Shown here: piece after piece, positions 36,472-43,960 of the stretch
Numbering within the stretch: position 1 is the first letter of the stretch
How the letters are laid out: every line of letters begins with the position of its first letter
From: Parachryseolinea silvisoli
Lineage (GTDB): Bacteria > Bacteroidota > Bacteroidia > Cytophagales > Cyclobacteriaceae
Assembly (NCBI RefSeq): GCF_021190955.1
Contig: NZ_JAIOAO010000002.1
Span: forward strand, 1 to 64,000
Direction: 5' to 3'
DNA length: 64,000 bases
The notes under the pieces: model-generated
The model's input: only the letters and a program-made list of their open reading frames with translations
Told to the model about the DNA's origin: nothing
Database searches by the model: none
Position numbers and translations under genes: made by a program

Positions 36472-38187
36472 TCAACGCCCGAAACTATACGCATACCCCA
36501 GCGTGCCGGTAAACTCTGTAAAATCTTGTGAAGCACCCTCCTGTTGCGAGCTGCGGTTTACCCCCACCACGCTCAGGTTGATGTTGTGCTTTTTCTGTAC
36601 CGTGAGGCCGCCGCCGACGCGTACGTTAATAATCGTATTGATCCGGCTGCTGTTGGCGTATGTTTCATTGTAGGACGACGACAGCGTCGCCCGTAATTTC
36701 TTTTCAAAAAAAGATTTGCTGACCGCCAGGGTTGGCCCCAGCGTCTTGGTACTGGCACCGATGCCTTCCGTAATGGTAGCATTAAAGGCGGCCGAAAGCA
36801 TCACGTTCTTCGGCACGATCGACAGCGCATAGGCGGCGTTTACATTGTAGAATTGACTGCCAGTATTCTGTTCCACGTCTCCCTGCTTGTCGGCTGCGTC
36901 CTGGAACGTCAGGTTCACGTTGACTGATTGCCGCTTGTTGGGATTGGCGCCAAAGGTATACATGCCGGTAAGGGTGGCGTTTTGTGATACCTGCATATAG
37001 TTCAGCGTATCCAGGTTGTCATACGGAGTAAGTTGATTGATGTCCACGAACTTCGAGCGGATGTTGGTATATGTCTGGAAGTTCGAATAGGAAGCAGTAA
37101 GGTTGACTTTCTGCGAGGGCGCATAGCCCACGTTGGCAGAGCCGACAAACCGGCGCATGGTGCTTACTTTCGAGCCGTCCAGGTTGTCTCGCTGGGTACC
37201 GGCATTGACCGCCACGTTTACACGCCCGCTCACCATGGCCACTGTACCATTGGCTGTAATGTTCTCCAGGTCGTTGTTAAAGTAATACGAACCGAGCGTA
37301 CGGTACTGCGGGTCGATCCGCTCATACGCTACGCCAATGGAGTACCCATCGTCCTGGTAATTCAGCGAGGTCTTGAAAGCCTTATAATAGGACGACGACA
37401 GCCGGGGCGTATACAAAAAACCGGTTTTAGCCAACGGATGGCTCTGCGAGGTTTTCTCCGTTCGCGTGTCGCGGCTCAACGCACTGGCCGACAGCTCAGC
37501 GCGCAGCAGGAAATGCTCGGCAATGGCTTTTCCGCCGCCGATGCTCATGACCAGGTTTTCTTCCGGCAGGATTCCCTCGTCTTCCGGCACATACCGGATG
37601 GAGTGCATATCGTCCTTGGCATGGAACATGATGACATCCACAAAATCTTTCCCGTCGCCATAGGTAGCCTTCATGCCATAGCCCATACGCTGAAATGCCG
37701 GCGTTACCGGGTTTTCGGCCAGCGTGTCGGGCTCGACAGCCTTTAGAAAACGGCCGTACAGTCCGCTAAACTTAAATTTCCCCTGTTGCGGGGCCACATC
37801 TACGCCGGCCCCTAAAAAGATGTGTCCGTTCACGGTATAGGGTGAAAAAGACATGCTGTTATAGCCAAAATGCCCTGTTACAGATTTGTACGTAGGGTGC
37901 AGGCTATATTGATTAAAAGGCTGCTGAAATGATGTGTTCTGGTTGGAAACCGAAAAGCTGAGCGGCACATTCCATCCATACAGGGAGAAGTTGATATTTC
38001 CCGACGCGTAATACGAGTAGGGGTCCCGTCGCGACTCGATGCCATCGACGGCGTACACAATCTGGCTGAGGGATACTCCGCCGGAAACGGTCAGCGCCTT
38101 CTCCCTACCGATGGCCTCCAGGTTCTGGGCCTGGGCACATACGGCGGAGCAACATACACCGACAATAAGGGTAAGCTTTCGTAACAA
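36472..38187 (-). CDS. Outer-membrane beta-barrel protein, first gene of the surface/toxin operon
   Basis: A 571-residue protein with a signal peptide (LTLIVGVCCSAVCAQAQ). It then has dense alternating aromatic/polar strands typical of outer-membrane barrels (for example SLYGWNVPLSFSVSNQNTSF, VNLTASYSNFQTYTNI, FTGTLGYAYSFGR at the end). No plug or TonB box is visible. The start appears to be TTG at 38187: an in-frame stop lies just upstream and no ATG precedes the signal peptide. It leads the operon and is followed after 43 bases by the nuclease-tipped protein, so it may anchor or export that protein. This role is inferred. Confidence 0.75.
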   Translation of the reverse strand: MLRKLTLIVGVCCSAVCAQAQNLEAIGREKALTVSGGVSLSQIVYAVDGIESRRDPYSYYASGNINFSLYGWNVPLSFSVSNQNTSFQQPFNQYSLHPTYKSVTGHFGYNSMSFSPYTVNGHIFLGAGVDVAPQQGKFKFSGLYGRFLKAVEPDTLAENPVTPAFQRMGYGMKATYGDGKDFVDVIMFHAKDDMHSIRYVPEDEGILPEENLVMSIGGGKAIAEHFLLRAELSASALSRDTRTEKTSQSHPLAKTGFLYTPRLSSSYYKAFKTSLNYQDDGYSIGVAYERIDPQYRTLGSYYFNNDLENITANGTVAMVSGRVNVAVNAGTQRDNLDGSKVSTMRRFVGSANVGYAPSQKVNLTASYSNFQTYTNIRSKFVDINQLTPYDNLDTLNYMQVSQNATLTGMYTFGANPNKRQSVNVNLTFQDAADKQGDVEQNTGSQFYNVNAAYALSIVPKNVMLSAAFNATITEGIGASTKTLGPTLAVSKSFFEKKLRATLSSSYNETYANSSRINTIINVRVGGGLTVQKKHNINLSVVGVNRSSQQEGASQDFTEFTGTLGYAYSFGR

Positions 38188-38240
38188 CTTGGGTAAAGGT
38201 TAGACCAAATTCCAACTATGGTTAAAATCCAATGTGAAGG

Positions 38241-38312
38241 TATACCGGAGTTACGCAATCATACCGTGTCATTTGCACACCCTTATTACATACCGGATTT
38301 ATCCGGTATGTA
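38241..38312. promoter_or_regulatory. Palindrome and ATACCG half-sites upstream of the surface/toxin operon
   Basis: A perfect inverted repeat has arms TACATACCGGAT (38287-38298) and ATCCGGTATGTA (38301-38312) with a 2-base spacer. Related half-sites TATACCGGAG (38241-38250) and CATACCGTGT (38260-38269) lie closer to the barrel gene. The block is downstream of the ABC permease stop and 100 bases upstream of the barrel start. Without a T-tract it looks more like an operator than a terminator; the regulator is unknown. Confidence 0.5.
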
Positions 38313-38459
38313 CCCGGGGTGATCGCCGTTTAACGACATAAAATACCATACAACGGACACACTGAACTAGCTGCATTTGTTCCTGCTCACAAAACATACA
38401 TAACGCACGGCGGCGTGGCAGACCGAAAAGTCCGGGAGGGATCGTGCGCCAGTTCCTTT

Positions 38460-39581
38460 CTACTGGTATGAGTAGTACCGCCGATAAAATATCGCGGCCG
38501 ACAGTGTCGACACTGCCAGCATCATCCACCACATGCCACCGGCCAGAATCACCAAAAACATAACCATGAAGCTGTAGAACGCCATGGTTACAAATTTTGC
38601 CATCGACAGGGGAATCAAATACAAATAGCTGCGGAGCAGCATAGCCATCGCGATGTTCAATATCAATAACCCGCCGGCAATCATCCCACCGCCTTGAGTC
38701 GATAGCCAAATTATTTCAGGCAAGATTAAAAACAGATAAGCCAACAGCAAGTGTACATAGCGCTTCCAACGCGTCCACGGCAGGTTCGGAAGAAAACGGA
38801 GGTATGTATTTTCAAACTGCTGCCATTGGTACAAAACCACCAGGTTGCTCAACGCCAGCAACAACATGATCACTCCACCCATGCGCACATCTGCCGTGAG
38901 ACTGCCAAACAGCAGCATACCCCCCGTCAGGATCATCCAGGAGAACAATTTCGTAATGGCCAGCATAAGCTTCTGCCGGTAGAAGAGCTCGTACAAATAC
39001 AAACTGAACAATGGCTTCTTCCACCGTCGGGTGAGTGTCGTCATCCACCAACGCCCGGCATCGCCGCCCAGGCGATTTGTATACCCTACATACAACGCCG
39101 CGCTCGCCAAAATCACCAACACCCCGTAGACCGCGAGTAAAACCGGAATCAGATAATAATGATAAATAAGCCCGACGATCCAACAGAACAGTGCATATAC
39201 AAACACGGGCAGCGAGATTACGCCTTGCACCAAACACCAGTCAGCAAACTGTCGCACCTTCGAAGCGGCCGTGACACTATATTTCAGGAATTGTTGCTCC
39301 GGCAGTTGTGTTTGTTTCAAAACAAAGCTCCAACTGCGCACGGTATAGATAGCCCATCCCACAAACACCACGATGCTTATGTGCGGTGACGACATAAATG
39401 ACAGCGTAAAAATGAGATTGTATTTTATCCGGTCTGCTGGCTCGAGGTGGGTTTCGTTCAGCACGTTCATAAAAAAGAAGGACATCACGACTGTCACAAA
39501 CAGAAACAGGAACAGTCCGGCATTGGCTTTATAGAAGCGGTGCGCAAAGACACGTATCAACACGTGGGCTACAGATCGCAT
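38460..39581 (-). CDS. ABC transporter permease, multi-pass membrane protein
   Basis: A 373-residue protein with about ten hydrophobic helices (for example FLFLFVTVVMSFFFMNV near 22-38, VSTLSAAIFYRRYYSYQ at the end). No soluble domain or known motif. Its start overlaps the stop of the ABC ATPase gene (TGATG), so it is the membrane partner of that ATPase. The type resembles the small export-type ABC permeases of Bacteroidota with unknown cargo. It ends upstream of the surface/toxin operon on the same strand, with 272 bases and a palindrome between them. Confidence 0.78.
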   Translation of the reverse strand: MRSVAHVLIRVFAHRFYKANAGLFLFLFVTVVMSFFFMNVLNETHLEPADRIKYNLIFTLSFMSSPHISIVVFVGWAIYTVRSWSFVLKQTQLPEQQFLKYSVTAASKVRQFADWCLVQGVISLPVFVYALFCWIVGLIYHYYLIPVLLAVYGVLVILASAALYVGYTNRLGGDAGRWWMTTLTRRWKKPLFSLYLYELFYRQKLMLAITKLFSWMILTGGMLLFGSLTADVRMGGVIMLLLALSNLVVLYQWQQFENTYLRFLPNLPWTRWKRYVHLLLAYLFLILPEIIWLSTQGGGMIAGGLLILNIAMAMLLRSYLYLIPLSMAKFVTMAFYSFMVMFLVILAGGMWWMMLAVSTLSAAIFYRRYYSYQ

Positions 39582-40210
39582 CAGGCCGTGACAGTTACCG
39601 TGTGATGTTCAACCAGCAAGTATTGCGACGATAGTCCCTCCACCGTCAGGGGCTGATGCGAAGAGAGCAGAAATGTTGTGCCTTGCCGGGTGTGCTGTTC
39701 GTCAATCCACCGATTCAGGACGCCCAGGGCTTGCACATCCAGCGTAATGGCCGGCTCGTCCAGCAAAATGAGCTGTGGGGTGCCCAGGAACGCCAGCACC
39801 AGCGAAAGTTTTTTCAACATACCGCTGGAGTATGTGCCGATCGGTTGATGTATATAGGTCTGCATCTGCATACTCTCTATATAGTATTCCTCCTGGCGCC
39901 ATGCTCCGCCCTTTGCCGTGCGAAAAAGGTCAATCATTTCCATGCCCGTCAGGAACTCCGGGAAAAGCGGTTCTGCCTCTGCGAAGTTTACCACGCGTCG
40001 GTACGGCACGGTATCTTTCTTCAGGCGAAGATTATTCCAGGTAATCTCGCCGTGAAAGTGCAGCACACCTGCCATCGAGCGCAACAATGTGCTCTTACCA
40101 GAGCCATTCGCGCCCTTCACCCAGTAAATACCGGTGGGCAGTGTAAGCGCATCGATTTGTAAGATCGGAATAGTGCCGTATTGTTTGGCAAAGTGGTCAA
40201 ACCGTACCAT
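39581..40210 (-). CDS. ABC transporter ATP-binding protein
   Basis: A 209-residue ATPase, short but complete. Walker A GANGSGKST (about 33-41), a signature motif in degenerate form (YSSGMLKKLSL, about 128-138), Walker B LILLDEP (about 148-154) and the H-loop SSHQP (about 184) are all present. It energises the adjacent permease at 38460-39581; the two genes overlap by one base. No substrate-binding protein is nearby, which favours export. Confidence 0.92.
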   Translation of the reverse strand: MVRFDHFAKQYGTIPILQIDALTLPTGIYWVKGANGSGKSTLLRSMAGVLHFHGEITWNNLRLKKDTVPYRRVVNFAEAEPLFPEFLTGMEMIDLFRTAKGGAWRQEEYYIESMQMQTYIHQPIGTYSSGMLKKLSLVLAFLGTPQLILLDEPAITLDVQALGVLNRWIDEQHTRQGTTFLLSSHQPLTVEGLSSQYLLVEHHTVTVTA

Positions 40211-40272
40211 AGCCGTTGCTTTTTACTTGTCTGCTGGCATACGTCGCCCACTTTTATCAGGAATTACAGCGC

Positions 40273-40362
40273 ACCTGACTTACGTCAGGTAACATCCCTG
40301 TAAAGATCACCTCGTCAGCAGACCTACGTCAGCCTGGGCGCATTCGGGCCCCGCTACTTTCG
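40273..40362 (+). promoter_or_regulatory. Promoter of yceI/porin operon with two Crp/Fnr-like palindromes
   Basis: Site 1 (40273-40290) is a perfect dyad ACCTGAC-TTAC-GTCAGGT. Site 2 (40319-40332) is CAGAC-CTAC-GTCAG, one mismatch from the same CTGAC-N4-GTCAG pattern. They are 44 bases apart, about four helical turns. A near-consensus -7 box TACTTTCG lies at 40355-40362, putting site 2 roughly 40-45 bases before the likely transcription start. That is the class II activator position for Crp/Fnr regulators, whose sites also have a 4-base spacer (Fnr type). The regulator itself is not in the window. Confidence 0.6.
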
Positions 40363-40384
40363 TGTCACATTAAAGGACAACGTT

Positions 40385-40987
40385 ATGAACTCAAAACATC
40401 TGAATGCCACCCTCGTGGTACTGCTGGCGATCCTCCTGTATCATCCCCTGCACGCACAAAGTACACTTACGGTCAAGTCGGTAAAGGCTTCCATACAAGG
40501 CTCGTCGACGTTACACGACTGGGAGTCACAGATCACGCAAATAACCTGCCTCGGCGATTTTCAATCGGACAATACGCTGCTGACGAATATCGCGGACATC
40601 AGCGTCAAGATTCCCGTCGCGGGGATTAAAAGCTCCGAGGGTAGGATGATGGATAACAAAACCTACGAAGCCTTTAAGTCCGAAGAGCATCCTTATATAA
40701 CGTATACCGCGTCGCGCGCGCAGATCACGACCGACGCGGCGAAGAATACTACTATTAAAGTGTCTGGCAACCTCACCATGGCCGGCACTACCAAACCCAT
40801 CACGATCGAGGCCAAAGGCAAGTCGTTACCCAACGGCGACATGGAAATCTCCATCGCCCGCAAGCTTAAAATGACCGAGTTCAATATGAAACCACCCACC
40901 GCTATGATGGGTACTATCAAGGTAGGCGACGAAGTAACAGTTGTGGTGAGTCTCGTGCTCACACAGGCTGCAGCCGCCTCCCGCTAA
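40385..40987 (+). CDS. YceI family periplasmic protein
   Basis: A 200-residue protein with a signal peptide (ends HPLHAQ) and a YceI lipocalin-like fold that in relatives binds isoprenoid-type lipids. Family marks are KASIQGSSTLHDWESQ (about 37-52), the VPVAGIKSSEGRMMDNKTYEAF-like segment near 83, and GNLTMAGTTKPITIEAKG (about 134-151). It starts 22 bases after a promoter with Fnr-like sites and lies 35 bases before a porin-like gene in the same operon. The physiological role is unknown. Confidence 0.9.
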   Translation: MNSKHLNATLVVLLAILLYHPLHAQSTLTVKSVKASIQGSSTLHDWESQITQITCLGDFQSDNTLLTNIADISVKIPVAGIKSSEGRMMDNKTYEAFKSEEHPYITYTASRAQITTDAAKNTTIKVSGNLTMAGTTKPITIEAKGKSLPNGDMEISIARKLKMTEFNMKPPTAMMGTIKVGDEVTVVVSLVLTQAAAASR

Positions 40988-41022
40988 TCATCTTTCTAAC
41001 TATCCATTTAAACAAACTTCTT

Positions 41023-42402
41023 ATGAAGACTGTCAGCCGCATCACCCTTCTGCGAATACTCCCCGGCTTCCTCCTCCTTACATTCCTGGCACAAATCGCA
41101 GCAGCACAGGCACCTATCCAATACTTCCGCCAGTATGACCAGCGTGGCATCGGCGTCTTTGAAACTTCCAAGAACGACACCATACCTTTCAACGACCTCA
41201 AGCTGCGCGTGGGCGGCAACTTCACGCAGAGCTTTCAAACCCTCAGCCACAGCAACGACAGCGGTGTGCCGCTCTACGACTTAGGCAATGGTTTCCCGCT
41301 TGCACAAGCAAACCTCAACCTTGACTTCCAGCTGGCCGACGGTGTACGCGTGAACCTCATTTCCTACATGTCGTCTCACCACCACAACGAAATGTGGGTG
41401 AAGGCCGGCTACTTCCAGATTGACAAGGTATCGTTCCTCAACAGTGAGCTGCTGAACAACCTCTGGAAAAATCTCACCCTGAAGATCGGCCACATGGAGA
41501 TCAACTACGGCGATGCACACTTCCGCCGCAGCGATGGTGGTAACGCCTTCTGGAATCCCTTCATCGAAAACAATATACTGGACGCCTACACCACCGAGAT
41601 CGGCGCCGAGCTATACTGGCAAAAGAATGGCTTCTTGCTGATGGGCGGTATGACCAACGGTGAGATCCAGGGCAGTGTGACGGCGCCTGAAAAACGAAGC
41701 CCGTCGGTGTATGGTAAAGTTGGTTATGACAAAGTGCTGGCGGAAAGAACCCGCGTACGCCTGACCGGTTCGCTCCTGCGCAAGTCGTCGTCCGTCAACG
41801 GAACCTTGTTTCGCGGCGACCGCACCGGCTCTAACTACCAGTTCGTAATGGAACCTGCCACTGCAACCGTAACAGCCAACGCCTTCTCTGGACGCATCAA
41901 CCCGAATTTCTCCGACGACGTCACCACGTTTGTGATCAATCCCTTTGTACAATTCCGCGGACTGGAATTATTCGGCACCGTAGAATTTGCCGAAGGCAAC
42001 GCGGCGGTAGAAAATGGTGAGGTGCAATATACCCCGGCCGCCAACGACGCCACGAAGTTCAACAAACTGGAGAAACGGAAATTTGACCAGCTGGCAGTAG
42101 ACTTACTCTATCGCTTCGGCAAAGCTGACCGGTTCTATGTCGGCGCGCGCTATAATAAAGTGAGTGGCACACAAGTATTCGGCAGCACGACGACTGTGGC
42201 AACCGCCGGCGGTATCTCACAAGGCACACGCCTGGACATATCACAAGAACGGACGGCCTTTGGTGGTGGCTGGTTTATCACCCGCAACATCTTGCTGAAA
42301 GGTGAATATGTAACACAGAAATTTAATGACTATCCCGCAGGGGACATATTACAGGGCGGTAAGTTCGATGGATTTGTATTCCAGGGTACCATCGCTTTCT
42401 AA
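41023..42402 (+). CDS. Porin-like outer-membrane beta-barrel protein
   Basis: A 459-residue protein with a long signal peptide (ends IAAAQAP). It has many amphipathic strands, including LKLRVGGNFTQSF, KIGHMEINYGDAHFRR, VNPFVQF-type segments and a C-terminal DGFVFQGTIAF whose terminal Phe is the barrel-assembly signal. No plug domain. It resembles general porin-like proteins of Bacteroidota. It is cotranscribed with yceI under the same Fnr-like sites, hinting at a respiratory or oxygen-linked role. A strong terminator follows at 42439. Confidence 0.75.
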   Translation: MKTVSRITLLRILPGFLLLTFLAQIAAAQAPIQYFRQYDQRGIGVFETSKNDTIPFNDLKLRVGGNFTQSFQTLSHSNDSGVPLYDLGNGFPLAQANLNLDFQLADGVRVNLISYMSSHHHNEMWVKAGYFQIDKVSFLNSELLNNLWKNLTLKIGHMEINYGDAHFRRSDGGNAFWNPFIENNILDAYTTEIGAELYWQKNGFLLMGGMTNGEIQGSVTAPEKRSPSVYGKVGYDKVLAERTRVRLTGSLLRKSSSVNGTLFRGDRTGSNYQFVMEPATATVTANAFSGRINPNFSDDVTTFVINPFVQFRGLELFGTVEFAEGNAAVENGEVQYTPAANDATKFNKLEKRKFDQLAVDLLYRFGKADRFYVGARYNKVSGTQVFGSTTTVATAGGISQGTRLDISQERTAFGGGWFITRNILLKGEYVTQKFNDYPAGDILQGGKFDGFVFQGTIAF

Positions 42403-42438
42403 CAATAGCAGTTCAAGCCGACAGCAGGCTTGGGTTCT

Positions 42439-42470
42439 GGGTGTGGGGGTTGACTCTCCACACCCTTTTT
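42439..42470 (+). terminator. Rho-independent terminator after porin gene
   Basis: Stem GGGTGTGG (42439-42446) pairs with CCACACCC (42458-42465), with an 11-base loop and then TTTTT (42466-42470). It ends the yceI-porin transcript; the T-run reaches to within 2 bases of the end of the convergent gene on minus. Confidence 0.9.
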
Positions 42471-42471
42471 A

Positions 42472-43944
42472 TTACCAGCGCACCAGGATGTCGCCAGTAC
42501 TTCCCTGCATGTCGGCAGCCTTCACCGTTACGTGCAGATAACCCGATGCCTCGTTGTATTGATATTGCACCACGGCCAGCGCGTGCTCCAACGATTGTAC
42601 CGTCAAAGGCTTTGGACACCTGATCTTTATTTCCTGCTCGCCATATACCCGCAGATTTGCCGAAAGCCCCTGATCCGATAATTCCACCCGGTATACATTG
42701 AACGTTCCGTCGTTGTATACATGCACGGGTGTGACCTCATTGCCTACAGCGTACTGCAGCGTATACACCTGGCGTTCGAGCGGTGGCAGGTATAAAAATC
42801 CATACCCCTCATCTTCGAAGGCCACGGCCAGCGGCGCGCCGTCCAGATCAACGGAAGAAATGTGTTGTCCGGGCGCGAGCCTGATCTTCAATACAAGATT
42901 GCCTAATCCTTTAAAAGCATAAGCCTTCTCCGGCATCGCCGTATTGTCGATTGTTACTATGCCGGGCGTCTGCTCGGTGACTACGGTGTGTTTGTTGTAA
43001 AGCCATTGCGCGTGCAGCTGCTCCGTGTTCTTGGCAATGTACCGGTCGGGAAGTCGCTGCGCCGACTTGTAGTATTCAATCCACTGGGCGGTTACCGCCG
43101 GCTGAAGCGGGTCGTCCTGCGCCAGCCAGTTGGGCCAATGGCTTTCGATGATGTCGGTCTTTTGCTCTGCCAGCGGTACTTTGGGCAGCGTTGCCAACGA
43201 ATACCATACGTTGCCGTAGTTGATGCGGTTGATGACGTGCGTGTTGAAATCAAAGCCTCCGCCGTTTGGTTCCGTAGGCGGGTTCAGCTCGGGTATCTCG
43301 CTGAAGTCGGTGTTGGCATATTTTACACCGGCTTCGCTCAGCAGCTTGCCGAGGCTATAGCTGCCGGTGGGATTCCAAAAGTAACTATAAGCACAGGGTA
43401 CAAAGCTCTCGGGGAAGGAATGTCCGTTCTCCGGACTGAAACCATACTGTGCCATGATGTCTTTAAAACACTGAATGTGCTCACGCAGCGATGCCTCCGG
43501 CCACGGTTCTTTGTCGGCCAGATTGTACCACTCGGCACGCTTCTGCGGTTGGCCCGGCGCCCAATATTCATGCCCCGTACCGTGCAGGCCGAACTCCATA
43601 TATGCGGATTGATCGCGCACAAACTGCATGATGATCTCTTGCTCCGCCGACACGCGGTGGCTGTTGTCCCACTTCTCACGCAGGTAGGTAGTCGTGGGGA
43701 AGCGGGCCAGCAGGTTGGTCCGGTCCATCTCACTCAGAATAAATAAACACTGAATCCGTGCACCCACTGCCTTGCCTACATCGATCATGTATTGGTAGTC
43801 ACTCAACTCAAAGCGGCGCTTTACGCCGGTGCGATACGGACCGGGTACCGGCTTTTCAGAAAGATCGGCACCGTCGACCCAGCCGAGATCATCAACGGCA
43901 AAAGCAAACGCACGCGGAAATATTATCTTCTCTGTCATAGACAT
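42472..43944 (-). CDS. NodB-like polysaccharide deacetylase family protein, putative
   Basis: A 490-residue protein without an obvious signal peptide. The first 270 residues look like a glycoside hydrolase/deacetylase beta/alpha barrel: an FAFAVDDLGW strand with an Asp pair (about 13-22) and GLHGTGHEYW with two histidines (about 118-127) would form the metal site, then GHSFPESFVPCAYSYFW. The last 150 residues are beta-rich, like an accessory carbohydrate domain. It is the last gene of the agaS-kinase-aldolase-GH36 operon, so a role in trimming or deacetylating an amino-sugar glycan is plausible. The assignment rests on motifs and context. Confidence 0.6.
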   Translation of the reverse strand: MSMTEKIIFPRAFAFAVDDLGWVDGADLSEKPVPGPYRTGVKRRFELSDYQYMIDVGKAVGARIQCLFILSEMDRTNLLARFPTTTYLREKWDNSHRVSAEQEIIMQFVRDQSAYMEFGLHGTGHEYWAPGQPQKRAEWYNLADKEPWPEASLREHIQCFKDIMAQYGFSPENGHSFPESFVPCAYSYFWNPTGSYSLGKLLSEAGVKYANTDFSEIPELNPPTEPNGGGFDFNTHVINRINYGNVWYSLATLPKVPLAEQKTDIIESHWPNWLAQDDPLQPAVTAQWIEYYKSAQRLPDRYIAKNTEQLHAQWLYNKHTVVTEQTPGIVTIDNTAMPEKAYAFKGLGNLVLKIRLAPGQHISSVDLDGAPLAVAFEDEGYGFLYLPPLERQVYTLQYAVGNEVTPVHVYNDGTFNVYRVELSDQGLSANLRVYGEQEIKIRCPKPLTVQSLEHALAVVQYQYNEASGYLHVTVKAADMQGSTGDILVRW

Positions 43945-43960
43945 ACTATTCTCAGGTTCA

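Noticed and set aside
38299-38709. A 136-residue minus-strand frame across the end of the ABC permease
   Set aside because: It overlaps the permease in another frame and has no recognisable features; the palindrome region is better read as regulatory.
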